Position numbers and translations under genes: made by a program
Shown here: in pieces, positions 37,869 to 50,924 of the stretch
How positions within the stretch are numbered: position 1 is the stretch's first letter
Layout of the letters: each line of letters begins with the position of its first letter
Source of the DNA: Straminergon stramineum
Lineage: Eukaryota > Streptophyta > Bryopsida > Hypnales > Calliergonaceae
NCBI GenBank assembly: GCA_963920665.1
Contig: OY987268.1
Coordinates: 11,596,501-11,660,500, forward strand
Direction: 5' to 3'
DNA: 64,000 nucleotides
The notes under the pieces: model-generated
The model's input: only the letters and a program-made list of their open reading frames with translations
What the model was told of the DNA's origin: nothing
Database searches by the model: none

Positions 37869-38514
37869 TTAATCCCTAACTGCCCAAGGCACCAGATTCT
37901 GGTGTTTCGAAAACTTTGAAGTTGAGTAGAACCCAACCAAGTTGCTATTATTAGTAGTTTGTATTTTTGGAGAACTCTTTCTGAAGTCTAGTTTTAGGAT
38001 CAAAAAGCCGATTTTGAAAATGAAGGATTATGATTTTTTTATTTAAGATTTTGTGCAAGGATGCCCATTGCAATCTTGACCTCCTATAGTGTTGAGGGCT
38101 CTTGGAAATGAGCCTCAAATACACTAGATCTTGGAGGAAAAATCACATTAGAAATTCATTTAAAAAAAATCATAGAACAAATTTTGAAAAAACGTAAATT
38201 GATTGGGGTTGTGCATGCTAAGCCCTATAACCTCATATTTTTTAGTGACCAACTTTTTATAGGTCACATGCAAAAAGAGAATTGAAAAATTTTCATACTT
38301 TTAACACCCTTATGATCAATCATTATAATCTTTCAATCCGTAAGTGATATTGTAATGGGTTTTTTTTCCTATGTGATCTCTAACATGTCTAGTTTGAATT
38401 TGTATGGTTATAGTTCAAAAGAAATTGGTATAACTTATAAAAATGTTGAATTTTTGTTCAATTTAGAACAAATTTCAAGAAGTTCCAAACAAGCCTTTGG
38501 CATTTAGGGGTTAA
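37869..38514. mobile_element. TTAA-flanked MITE, 646 bp (element C)
   Basis: The ends are TTAA-TCCCTAACTGCCCAAGG (37869) and GCATTTAGGGG-TTAA (ending 38514); on the minus strand the right end reads TTAACCCCTAAATGCCAAAGG. The interior word ATCTTTCAATCCGTAAGTGAT, on the minus strand, matches CGGATTGAAAGATTATAA in element E (50349-50924), linking the two as one superfamily. There is no coding sequence. Confidence 0.7.
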
Positions 38515-40462
38515 AGGATCTACTTCACACTTCTACATAGATAGATAGTTGACCTATATTTTACTAAACAAATTATATATAAGATGTAGTGTTATTTTGG
38601 TTAAAATAACTAATCTCTTACATATAATCATTTTGAAGGAGAAATCTTATTTGATAAATTTATAATTCTTCTAAAAATGGAAATTTTATTCATTCTTGGA
38701 ATAAAAAATATGCTATATATTTGTCTTTATTGGTAGATAGTCAAACTTTCAATTCATTTAGATTATTTTGGAAATTACTATCAAGCTTTTAGTTTGAAAC
38801 ATGTATTATTAAATTAAAATATTATTATTATTTTAAAAAAATTTGTCGTTCAAACTCAATTTTGTCTTTGTTCTTTTTTTTTTTTGGTGAAAATATAAAT
38901 CACGAGGAGAATTTTTTTCTAACACCCACATCTTTTTTTGAAATTTGCATTTTTTTACTTTTATTTTTCAATAGTTATGTTATTTACCTTGAATTTCATC
39001 AAATTGATCATAAGAGAGAGTTGTTTTACATTGAAGCATTATTCTACACTCAATAGTGAAATTAGGTTTCCCCTAACTAATTTCTCGACATTTGACACTA
39101 AATAAATATTTACAGTTATTGTACAAGAATGAACTACTTTTGAATTACATATTGTTGTAATTGGGATTTATGAACCTCCATGTGTACAAATGGAAATCAT
39201 TTTAAAAATATTTGTTGACTTTGATGGTTTGTAAAGTAACTTTTGGGGTGTAAGGCAACTTAATTGTTAAGGCAACCTAATTTCACTATTTAGTGTAGAT
39301 GAATGAGGGACAAAACATTGTCCTAATCCACTTTCTTCATCATCTAGAATGTGGACTTCAAGTAGCTTAGGGTCACAGTGTGTATGATAATGCCATTAAT
39401 ATAATGTTTGATTTTTGGATAAGACTACCAATAGTAGGAAATGAAAACTCATGGAAAGTGACTAACCTTTGGTGTATGTATGTTTCTTTATATAGAAACA
39501 TCATTTCAAACAACTATTCTAGTTCATTAAAATTCACTAATGCATTGAGGTATCATCCATCTTATATTGAATTTTTGTCTTTTGTCTTTTATTCTAATCC
39601 ATCTTATATTGTATATTAATTGAGAAAGTAAGATATTAGATTAAAAAATTTGCTCTCTTCTCTAACCTTGAAATAAATGCAGAGAAGAATTTTGAAATTC
39701 TATACCATTCCAATGTCAAAAAACTAGTTACATAAGAACCTTAATAAATTGGACAAGATGTGCCCAACATCAAAAAGGATGAAAAGAATCTAATGGTTGG
39801 CTAGCCAATTCCACCTAAGATTCAAAGTTACTTGTATCTTTGACAATGCTAGCATGTAGGCATTGGAATGGAAAAAACTTCAATAAATATGTATTATGGA
39901 AAATTTTTAAATCACCTTTACTATAAATTTATAATATAAACTTGTAGCAAACAAGCTATATTACAAATCACTAGTATTCAATTTGCAACCAATTTCCAAT
40001 GAAATATTTGATTTTTAGATTCAAATTTAATCTATGAATTTTAATTAGTGAAATAGTAGAGTCATTCCTAAATTCTCCTTCCAGATTTCACTTTATAACA
40101 CATCTTGAATTTTTGGAAATTTGGTCAACATCAAGGTCTATTAGTAATTAAAAAATTGTTTCAATTCAATTTATGCAATGCTAGTATAATTGAAGTGTAT
40201 TTAGTATCTTAAAGCACCTACAAAGTGCCTTCTTAGATTAGAAGTTTGTTATTGATTAAAGGGTAAGTTTACAATTAAACAAACCATATTGGTTTAAGTG
40301 AGGGTTTTGCTAAAATTTTGTAAATGTTGACTTTAACATTATGCCATTTTCAAACTGTATGTCAAAATTAGAAAGTTTTATACCTTTGGTTCCAAATACT
40401 TATATAGTTACTTTATCACTCATATTTTAAAATTTGAAACCTTAAGTTATATTTTTACATGT
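38515..40462. other. AT-rich spacer, no gene seen
   Basis: The 79-codon frame at 39380-39619 and the 64-codon frame at 38862-39056 are compositionally indistinguishable from the spacer. Confidence 0.4.
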
Positions 40463-40987
40463 TTAATCCCTAAAGAATATGATATAGTCCAAATTTTCAA
40501 AATTGTGAAGATGTATAATAAAATGCAACTAAGAATTAAAACTGAATGATGATGACTCAAACAATAATTGTAAAATATGATTCATAGATAATATTCATAT
40601 AGTTAGACCAACTACAACACTAACCAATAATTTTCAATTAAATTTGAAGCCGAATATTGAAAATTTCTTCTAAATAGATTTTAGATTGTATATTTGTGAT
40701 TTCTACAAGAATTTTTTTTCTAAGTTCAAAATGTTAAGTTCTAAACGTAGTGATATTTGGAGATTTTTTAATTTTTATTCAAGTCATTTTTGAAGAGTCA
40801 TTTTTTGGAATAGAATAGGTATTTTTTGAGGCTAAACCTATAGGTACCTTGTGAATTATATAATGTTTGAAAAACAAAGTCTTTAGAATTTATATTGTAT
40901 AAATATGAAAGAACTATCAAAGAACCTTTAAAAAAAATCAATGGATACAAAAATCTAATTTCAAACCTCTAGTCCTTGAGGGGTTAA
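40463..40987. mobile_element. TTAA-flanked MITE, 525 bp (element G)
   Basis: The ends are TTAA-TCCCTAAAG (40463) and CCTTGAGGGG-TTAA (ending 40987). The terminal match is short and the interior was not matched to another copy in this window, so this call rests on the ends only. Confidence 0.45.
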
Positions 40988-43900
40988 AGGGCAGTTGACA
41001 CTCCTAAATTTCAAACATACTTTTTGGAGGCAAAAAAGTTCTTTTGATTTAGAAATAAAAGGAAAATTGAATCTTATATAATTGAAGAACACAATAAAAT
41101 TCATTATGAAAAAATGTGATGGTAAAATATGTAGAGACCATACTTTTTTGGTACTTCAACGCAATTATTTGAAGAAAAATTCCAATGTAGAGAACATGTT
41201 CTAGAAAATATTTCATTTTAATATACAAGAGGTCACAATATGTAGTAGAAACTTATATTTGATGTATTTAATAACATGATGACCTAAGAATTATAAACAA
41301 TTTTGATTCTATTCTACATTTGTAATTTTAAAAATCAATACAAAATTGTGCTTCGTAAGTGGCGCCATTGGCTTCTTTGATTGTGAATGTACTCTAAAAA
41401 CAAATTATCTCCAACTTGCTTGGTCTCTATTGGATTTGAGAAATATCTCTTATTAAAGAAAATTCAATGAATTTCATTCAAATTTTAATATAGAAAGAGA
41501 TTGGTTGGACACTTGAAATGAGTGTTAGCAAATACATATTATACTTAGTCTAAAATAAATATTACATTTGTATGGGGATGGAAAGCAATAGTGATGTACT
41601 CTAGTTTTATTGTAGTTGGATTCAAAGATGCCTCCATTCACTAATGATAAGCATCTTAATTTGAAATAAGTAAAAATAATTTATATCTTTTGTGAAGTGT
41701 TTTATAATGACATTAGGTTTAAAGAACATTAAAGTGTTTATTTGTGTAGCATAATGGTATATGGATCCATGTATCAATTTGAGACATATTACACAATAAG
41801 CATATAGTATTTGATAGCTTGTAGGGGAAAATTGTTGATTTTAGAATTTTTTCATATATTAAATGTATCGAAACTAAAAAGGTTAAGTAATTTTCACATC
41901 CATGAAGTGGAAATTATTCCCAAAACTATTGAAAGTGAAAAGCCAATGGTAGGATACATGTCAATTTATTATTGGTAATGAAATTATATGCTATCTCTAT
42001 ACTATCACCAATTTCATATGTTTATCAAAATATGATATTATAATTTGAATGGATCCTTTATTGGAAATAAATTATGGTACAAATTTTATTTAAGTAGAAT
42101 GCTTTGTGGTGCTCAACTTTGGATTTGGAAAGCAATGAGGTTTTTGATTGTTGATATTTCTAATTTCATCAATAGCTTCATTAAAATTTTCGGAGTAAGC
42201 ATACTTTCGTGGATTGTGAAAAGAGGCAAATGGATAGTAGGGTTGGCTTGTTTTTGTGTCCTAGTTCACTACATGAGCAAATTTGAGGTTTCAAAAAAAC
42301 TATGGATAAATATGGAAAAGTGATCTTACTAAAAAATAAATTTTAGATGGTTAAGAAACCCAAGTTTTTTTTATATTAGCTAGAGACATGCATGTTTTAC
42401 AAAACACGAAGATGTCAAAGGGCAAATGGCCCCTAAAGGCATATTTTTGTGGATGTTGAGAAGACATTGGTAGATTATTGTAAAAATAAGTTGATGATAT
42501 CATTGATGTCAATGTTTTATTTGACATGAACACAAATATAGTGTTATTTTTTATAATGCCCCCCAAAACATAGTATTTCCACATCAATAAGCGGACTTGT
42601 ATTGACTTTAGATAAGAATGTGAAAGTTACTCTAGGACGAGGTAAAACACTAACTAGATGTGAAAAACATAGGAGAAGAGCAATAGCTTAGCATGCTATA
42701 CAAAAAGAAAAATGGATGGATGTACACTAAGGATGAAAAAAGAAGTTCTTTATACAAGTAGGGTTGTAGGAAGTAAAACAATCTACATGGGATATGTAAA
42801 GCAAGAATTGTGTTCAAAGTATAATTTTTGAAACAATGTCAAGATGTTTGAATCAATGTCCAAATGTCCAAAGGTTAAGCTCTCATCTTCAAATTATCCC
42901 ATATCCTTTGAAAATTCATAACAAACAATGAATTTCATTATAAAAACAACCTCTCCACCCTTTCTTCTTGCTAAATGTCAATGAAGCAATTCCTTCACTT
43001 TGCCATCAAATTTTTTTTTGTTGGTTGAAGGTCTTTGGACTTTACTTTGAACTTCTTTGCTAACATTAGGCATTTTTGTTTCTTACAACTTGGTTCATTT
43101 AATTCTTACTAAATTCAACAATTCTTTTTCTTCGTTTTTTTCCACTTTCTTATAAATAAGTATTTCCCACCAACCTTGCCCTATGAGTATAGTATGCACA
43201 AATTGGATTCATATATCTTAAAAGTGTGCTAACTAGGTTTGCCATGTCAACTTCAATAGATACCATGTCTCTTATGCCATAGTCACATCAAGTCCAATGT
43301 TATGAATGGTTTACATGAAAAAAATTCTCATGTAGCTTTCCCCACCTATATGACACTAACTACAGGTGGCAGTCACATGACAAGAATTCAAAAACATGGC
43401 TAGTACCCTCAAAAACCATGTTTTGGGGAATAGTAGCTAAAGACATTGGATTTGGGGGTAAGTTATTAGAGATCTTGGATGATTTTTCCATATCAATCTT
43501 GACACAATTTTTTAGACATCTTTGGAGATAAGCGTAAACAATTGAAACAATGTCCACAAGTTTAATTTTGTATGTTTAAAGAGACATGGATTTCTTCTGG
43601 TTAATTATTGAAGGTGACTATAACATACATATCTATGACTTAGGCACCTACAATATAGATAACCTATAACAATTGGAGGTGTCGATAATATAGGTACTTA
43701 TAACATAGGTGCCTAGACTCTTAGGCTTATGGGCTCAAGATCCTAGGTTTACAATATATGATAGCAACCTTTGATAGAAAAGATACCAAAGTTAGGAAGA
43801 AATAAACAAATTTTCAAAATAAAATGATGCTTTTTTATGTATGCTTGTTACAGTCCAATGAAAATGATTGCATAATTTTTTTACCAAATTTTTATCAATT

Positions 43901-46099
43901 TTATGAATTTTTATAAGAAAATATATTTTCTAATTAAAAGCCTTATGAACTTCCTAATGTCAACAAATGTGTGAAGTGAAACAATCCCTAAGTCAACAAT
44001 ATAACAAATAGAAGTGTTGAACAACACTACTTAGCTTTAATTAAATTGGCAGTGAACAAAAAATTTGCAATATCCTTCGCAATAGTCAATGGTTGAAGAA
44101 GTTTGACAAGCTACATGATATTACATTAAAACTCCTTGAAAATTTTCACCATTTTTGTTGTTGTACAAAAGCATCCCTAGCAATGCATGTGGATTGATCT
44201 TCATATAGCCACGTGGGTTAAAAAATAAATATTGTACTAGTTGCTCAAATTGGAGCCTCTATTGAAATGCTTCTACCAAAGGAGTACTACTCCTAGCCAA
44301 TTTGGTGCCAAAAAATAAAGAAGTTTCTTGTTGATTGTACATCAAGCACTTAAATTTGGAAAAAAGCTAATTCTAGAAGGAAATCTTTCCATGAATATCA
44401 ATAGTAGAGTGATTATTGATGACAAATTGAGGTGTTGTATTATTTGTGGCCTTGTTAGCAACCCTCTTTCCAATAAAAGGGAATGTCTTTGTAATGATTT
44501 TTGGCTCTTTGTTCAAACAACAACTAAGTTCTATCAACACTTGTTTGTAGTGCTACTTTATATAAATTGCCTTATCTTTAAAATTTAATTGGATTCCATA
44601 TTCTTAAAAATATTGATGAAAGAAATTGTTCCTCTACCTTATAAACTTGTGAGTTTCAAAATAATTTTCTTGACTAACTCTACTATATCTTTGGACCCAT
44701 CCTTGTGTAAGTTCTAGATTTGTCCTCATTTAGTCTGTTTTCTTTTTTTCTTGAGTAAAATTAGTCAATATATGAATCAAACCTACCATCTTTGTTTTCC
44801 TAGGTCAAATGAAAAAATTAGACATTAGTAAATCTATTTCTATTTTTAGCCAAATAATATTAAGGTCCTTTTGTCCCGATTATATGTAGTTGAAGTAGAG
44901 TAGTCATAGATTTAGGATAATGACAAGAAATGAATGTAGGACGAATACTAAAGGTAGTCTCTACAAGACAAGAATTCAAGACAATCTATGTAGGATAGGC
45001 CATAAGGTATGCAAAACTACAAGAACATTCAAGAGTATTGTGACAAGCTATATTTGGAGACAAGGAAAATTGCGGCCCAAGCAATTACTAGAAATGCATG
45101 TAATGTGACCTAGAAAACACAACCACATGTTAATGATGAGCTATCCATTCATTTGTCAAGCAAGTAGGCAACTTATAAGTAAGAAAAAAAGAGCAAAGCT
45201 TGGGTGCCTGGTGTGAAATGGATGTTCCTTTGCCAACCTATTTTCTTGATTGATTTCAAATTTAGAAATGGTAGCTAAGTTTTGTGGATTCTTCTTCTTC
45301 ACCATCTTACTAGAAAATAATTCTTTGTTTACAATTTTTAACAATCTCTAGCAAAAACTTGCCAAGAAAGAAAAAAGTAATTCAATATGACACATTTCTA
45401 CAAAAACTTGCTAAATATAAAGCATTTTAACAAGTTTTAATAGAACAACAAAATCTAACATCTTGAACATAAAAAACCCTAAGGAAATGTAGTTATGTTC
45501 AAATCTAAGAGGGATTATACTAGTGACTCTCTCTGTCTCTTGCAACATGACCTTGAAGATCTAACTCCTGAATTTGACCTTCATCTTCTTTTTAGTTTCT
45601 CACTTCTTCAATAAGATTTAGATATCATTTGTCCCTTTTTGTTAGACAAGAACATTGCCTATCCATTTTTTAAAATTAGGCTTTATGAGGAGGCTTCTCT
45701 TCTTGTCTATAAGTTAGTTCATCAACTTTTTTCTTCTTGAAAATAGATCAAATTAGATTACTCTTATTATTCCTTTTGTAAGACAACTTCACAGAAGTGC
45801 AAACTTAATTTTCATGATTTTACAAACCAATTTAGCATTAGGTTCTACCATTTCATTGAAATCATGAACCAAATTCACTATATAGACAACCAATTTAACT
45901 TGAATTTTCAACCAATTTCACTACATGTTGTAAACAATTTCATGATTTGGTATCCATATTCACAACTTTACAAAATCAATTTCATGAAGTAGATAACTTT
46001 ATTTCACAAAGAATGGTACATCATGTATAAAAATTTTCTAATTACTATCTATGACAAACTCTACCAAAATTTTGATTAACCTCTCTTATTCAACCTTGG
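40988..46099. other. AT-rich region with dispersed repeat relics, no gene seen
   Basis: At 42841-42960 lies an inverted copy of the repeat at 20090-20240. Near 43640-43740 are TATAGGTG/TTATAACATAGGTGCC words like those at 8640-8780. Open frames at 42045-42323, 42351-42587, 43360-43557 and 44328-44588 have no recognisable domain; the minus-strand frames at 42.4 and 43.4 kb share a faint NNLP...F.G..P/H similarity and may be relics of one element. Confidence 0.4.
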
Positions 46100-46860
46100 A
46101 CCATGTTTGAAGTGATTGCTTGTACATCATTATGAATATGACCTAACAATATTTGATGATTTTGGAGATCATTCCATCGGACATGGCTTTCAATGTGCCC
46201 AAATACCCATTCTACAACATTGAGATTTGGACTATATGATAGTAAACAGAAGTAAATGTGTCCAATATCTTCAAAAGTTTGTTGTATTTCACAAGATCAA
46301 AGAATGGGACATTGTCCATGAGGATGAACCTTTCTCTATCAAGGCTAAGAATGACCTTGGTTTGAATGAATCCAAAGAACTTGTTTGTATTGTAGGTACC
46401 AAGTTTGACATTTTGTGAAATGACTCTTTCACGACAAATTGCAACTAACAGATAAAATTCAGCTCCTTTCAGTTGAACGAGTTCTTTGGCATCTTTGACC
46501 TCATCGAGCCCTTCCAAAACAATATATCAAATGTATTATATAATAAATTGAAACTAGCCTCATCCATATATACAACGTTGACCATACTGGCACGAAGCTC
46601 TAAAAACTTTTGACACCACTCCATACGCTCTCTAAGATGTTCTTCATTATTATTATCTTTTGGTTCATAGCACATCAACTTGAAGATAAATCCGGCTTTA
46701 CTGTGAATGGCTTTTGAAACACAATTGATAGATATTATGTGTAGAAATTAAAAATCTTCATTCAGATGATAATGGAGAGATTCTTTAGTACTCTCTAGAT
46801 TTGCATCAAGCCTTCTACTAACTATTGAATGTGATCATTTTGTAAAATTAGATAGGAAAT
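46100..46860 (-). pseudogene. Tc1/IS630-like DDE transposase pseudogene
   Basis: Three overlapping minus-strand segments encode consecutive parts of one transposase. About 46860-46520 gives a helix-turn-helix tail (INCVSKAIHSKAGF) and the first catalytic Asp in VVYMDEASFNL. Then 46517-46212 gives LLVAICRE, GTYNTNKFFGFI and the second Asp in FILMDNVPF. A frameshift at about 46240 leads to PNLNVVEWVFGHIESHV with the catalytic Glu. The D-to-E spacing of about 34 residues fits DD34E Tc1-like/IS630 enzymes rather than the DD39D type usual in plant mariners. At least two frameshifts and a stop make it inactive. The enzyme would cut and paste an element at TA targets. Terminal repeats were not identified. 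Confidence 0.75.
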
Positions 46861-48657
46861 ACTACCTCTATGTTTTGGTACTAATTGACATTTTCTTCAA
46901 AAGCTTTGGCTTTACTCTTGATAGTTTTGTGAGGTTACTGTAACATTTACTTGTGTTAGCATAAGATAAGTCCTCATTAAAACTAGAATGCATGATTTGT
47001 AAGTTAAGTGCATCATTGTGAGCCCCATAGTTGTCATTTGGGTCTCATTTTTTTGGCTTTTGCTCAATTTTTATAGAATTTATAGGTAAAAAGACATAAA
47101 GAGAGTGTTTGCATTGTATTTGGCAGAAGTTTCTACAAATATAGTGAGTACTTTCTAAAAGTCTGGAAGTGTTTGAAACCCTTCCATTTCCTACTTCTAA
47201 TTTTTATTTTTTGGTGTCTAAAAGTTTAGTTGGGACTTTGAGAAATAGTTAAGCTATGTTGGCCAAAATAGCAATAAGATGCCTAAATTAGAATTATACT
47301 AGGACCAAGCCTCTAAGTGCATATTACAAAACATAGGCTATAGGAGTTATTAGTACAAAACTAAAAATGTCCTACTAGAATTCATATGGATGACCCATGT
47401 AGAGGTCACCATCCATTTTGAGAGAATTGTCAGAAGTTACTCTTCTACCATGTAGGCAAAATCCAAACAATATGAGGAATGTGCAACCGAAGATTGGAGA
47501 GAAGTTTTTACATCATTAAAACATGCTAGGAATTCAATGGCAAAATTGGTTTCTTGATTTCCTATGATATGAATGATTATCTTCCAAAGGAATTAAACAA
47601 AAGGTATCTAATTTCAATCCTCCTATGAATAGTGCAAAGTAAATATGCAAATTTTCACTTAGTAATTGGAAGTTTCCTAGAAGTTATCCAAAAAAATCAA
47701 TCTTTCAAATTGCAAAATATGATTCCATAGGAAGTCAACCATGCTTACCAATGATAGAAAATTCATGGAAATTACCTAGGTAGAAGAAAAATCCCTCAAA
47801 AATTTAGGATAGATTGTTTTTCTACAATAAAAAGGCTAGAAATTTTTTAAGGCATTTTGACACTGACAATTACTATAAGCAGTTGCTACATAATATTCAA
47901 GTGTAATTTAAAAACATTCAATGGTTTGATTAGCATACGGGAGCTTGCAATGTATAAAAAAAAGTCTACAAAGACTCTTTTCTTACTTTCTCAAACCTTC
48001 CAAACAACCCAGGCTTATCAAATTCATGAAAATTTGTAAACTCCATCATTTGTGATTTTTTAACTTCTTTTGTAATTTGAGATTTGTTGGCTATGGCAAG
48101 CCAAATGACCTTGAAGTAGAGAATTGAGAGATTAGCAGGTTAATTTGGGACTTTTGGAGCTAGTAGTTCAATTTGTTTTCCATTTCGAGCATTTTTTCAA
48201 AAGTTAGAATGATCACAATAGTAGATTCCATTTTCTAGGTAGTTCTAAATATTTGGAAGTTTTTAGACAATTGAGAAGAGGAGGGTGTAGGCGCTTTAAT
48301 CCCACCCTTAAAATAAGGTGAATACAATTGGGTTTTTAGTTGGTGTTGTCATATGGAAAGTCCTGTGGGTGTCTACAACGTGTAATCCAATTATGACTTC
48401 CAAACAATGGATCTTTGGTTGTTGAATCCTACTTATACTTTCCTTGTAGCAAATACTAACTAAATCAAAGAAATTAGTAGTTCAGGTTGGTTTTGGCTAT
48501 GACAACCAAAACTAAGGTCCAATGGGGGTTAGTCAAGTGGGAAAGTTAAGTAGCTTAAGTTGTAAGGCTTATTTTGCTTTTCCAAATTGATAAATAAATC
48601 TAAATTTGACCTAATTCTCTAAAAGATATCGGCGGATGAAGTTTGACACTAAAACTA
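46861..48657. other. AT-rich spacer, no gene seen
   Basis: The first 100 bp may hold the decayed N-terminus of the transposase pseudogene. The remainder shows no coding or repeat signal that I can define. Confidence 0.35.
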
Positions 48658-48660
48658 CCT

Positions 48661-48882
48661 CACTACAAGAGAAAGGGGTGTTTTAAGTGAATTTTTAAGT
48701 ATAATCCTAGACACAAGATTTTAAGTAATGACCTTTCAAGAGATTTTCAATAAAATTTTACTAGAAATATATGTATTTTTAGTAAAATTTTATTGAAAAT
48801 CTCTTTAAAGATCATTACTTAAAATCTTATGTCTAGGACTATACTTAAAAACTCACTTAAAACACCCCTTTCTCTTGTAGTG
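48661..48882. mobile_element. CACTA-type MITE, 222-bp near-perfect hairpin
   Basis: The left arm begins CACTACAAGAGAAAGGGGTG and the right arm is its reverse complement ending CTCTTGTAGTG. Pairing continues for roughly 100 bp per arm with only a few mismatches around a small loop near 48770. The 3-bp target duplication CCT is intact on both sides (48658-48660 and 48883-48885). CACTA ends with 3-bp duplications define the En/Spm superfamily. A transcript would fold into a long hairpin. Confidence 0.9.
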
Positions 48883-48885
48883 CCT

Positions 48886-49469
48886 TCTAAAACTTCATCT
48901 ATCAATTCTTAACATTTTAACTATCGAAATTCATTTTTATTTTTTGGGTTATTTTCTATTTTTTATCTTCTACATAATTTCTGACTTTCATTTGATTTGG
49001 TCAACTTCGATTGACTTTCATCCAAATCCTCCTTAACTTTGATCAATTCTTCATCCTACTCTAACTTCTTCAATATTAATTTATTTCCTTGTTAAATTAG
49101 TTTGGGAACCCTGAAATTAAGCCCTAAAAGATTTTGAGCCAAATTTGTGCCTAAGATACCTTCAAAAGATTCTATGTAATTCCCTCCTGTTTTCACTACA
49201 TCTTTTAATTTTTAATCCTATTTACTATTTTTAGTCAAAAGTATTTTAAAGTAAAATTTACTAATTTACCTTCCAAAAAAGGTTAAACACTTATACTTTT
49301 GACTTTCCTAGCAAAAATTATTCACTAATGAAGTTTGATTGTCAACCAATTCATCAAACTTCATCCATCAATTTCTTTTACTTTTGGAAAGCTATTGACT
49401 TTATCCAACTACTTTTCAATTCAAATCCTAGTTTTCTAATGTTGGGTGATTGCAAGAAACACTTGTCCT
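48886..49469. other. AT-rich spacer, no gene seen
   Basis: Pyrimidine-rich on the plus strand between about 48960 and 49080. No gene. Confidence 0.35.
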
Positions 49470-49745
49470 ATTTGATGCGTTTTCGGTTTTCGGTTTTCGC
49501 TGCGTCAATCCTATTAGTACTACAAGTCCTGCGAGTACTATGAAGGGTACGGGAGATGAAACGTGGACCATTGATTGGAATCGAGATGAAACACTGGAAA
49601 GACACGTGGACACATGGTAGTGGATGATAGTAGGAGATGTCAAGGACGGATGATGTTTTGGGACAGTCCTTGTCATCCATGTTGGCAAATTTGCAGGCGT
49701 AGTGGGCCCCGCCCAGTACTAAGGAGTCCTACACTATACCCTGGA
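49470..49745. promoter_or_regulatory. Isolated GC-rich patch with G-box and TGGGCC motifs
   Basis: It starts with a triple TTTTCGG (49479-49498). It contains a palindromic G-box CACGTG (49603-49608), a second ACGTGG (49561-49566) and TGGGCCCCGCCC (49703-49714). Such motifs are frequent in plant promoters (bZIP/bHLH and TCP-type site II). Open frames of 65-86 codons overlap on both strands and look incidental. No adjacent gene is recognisable, so it may be an orphan promoter, a captured gene fragment or the promoter of an unannotated transcript. Confidence 0.35.
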
Positions 49746-50348
49746 CTACTATTTTCTGAAAGTGTCTTCGATTTACCCCAGAAAATTAAGCTGGAACTTT
49801 TCCATTTTTGAAAAATAGTTAATGATTTTGGAAAAATAAATTTAGAAGTGGCCATTATTGCCAACTAAGAGAAATACTGAATGAAGCAAGTAGAAATTGG
49901 AAAACATTTTGTATTATTTAGAAAATGTTGTGTAAACGTCGCACACATTGGAGCAATGCCAAAGGCAATTGAAACATGATTTTGCAAATCCCTCTCCACA
50001 AAAGTTGTAATTCCACTACAGCAGCTCACTGTCCAATTTTGACGATGTAATCCTTCAAAAAAGGTACTTGATAGTACTAAAAACTATCAAAACCGCAAAT
50101 GTGACATGTAAATGAAATTCAATTTCACACCCTAAAATAATTTTGAAAAATTCAGATTAATTTGTGTTCATTCATCAATGCTAGAGGAACCTACATTTTG
50201 AATTTCATGTTCATTCAATCATTTCTCCAATAGTTATGGCACAAAACAACCACTGCATTGAAAGTGTGATGCAAAATAGGATAGGTGTTTCTTGCAATCA
50301 CCCTGTTCTTCATTGTCTAAATCTAGGTTTAGTTTCTAACGCTACTGC

Positions 50349-50924
50349 TTAACCCCTAAAGGACTGAGGTACATTCTGGACATAAATTGTCAAACTGCCA
50401 CTTTTTAGGGCAGCAAGAAAAAACATGAAAAAAAAGTTGTTTTTTCAAAATTCAACCATGCAAATTTGTACTAGACTTCTTCGGGAAGATGTGGAAAAAA
50501 ATTTAGAAACTTTGACCGCACGGATTGAAAGATTATAACGTTTGAAGTTAGGTGAAAAAGTTTTTTTCCAACCTTGCCTGACAAGGCCTGCAAACTTTAA
50601 CTCCTTCTAGAATGAGATTCTTACACTAAACATGGTTATTTTTTTTAACATTTGTATCTTGTATCATGTAAGCTACACACCCACCAAATTTCAAAATCAT
50701 AGGAAGAGTTTTGCACATGTTGCCCAAGCTGCCCGCAAAATTTAGGGCAGTATAACTTTTGATCCAGACACCTGATCGGGAAAAAAATTAACTTTCTAGG
50801 AAGGGGGCACACAGATACACATCATGTCCAAATTTGCTGAACATTTGACCAAAAATGACTTCGTAGGAATCTACCTGAGATTTCTTGTGTACATTGAATG
50901 GACACTTGGTCCTTTAGGGGTTAA
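50349..50924. mobile_element. TTAA-flanked MITE, 576 bp (element E)
   Basis: The ends are TTAA-CCCCTAAAGGACTGAGG (50349) and CTTGGTCCTTTAGGGG-TTAA (ending 50924). The inverted match runs CCCCTAAAGGAC plus diverged bases. Flanks outside TTAA differ (CTGC left, TGCT right), so TTAA is the target duplication. The interior recurs as a decayed relic at 61365-61810 and partly in element C. The 65-codon frame at 50824-51021 crosses the right end and is not a gene. Confidence 0.75.
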
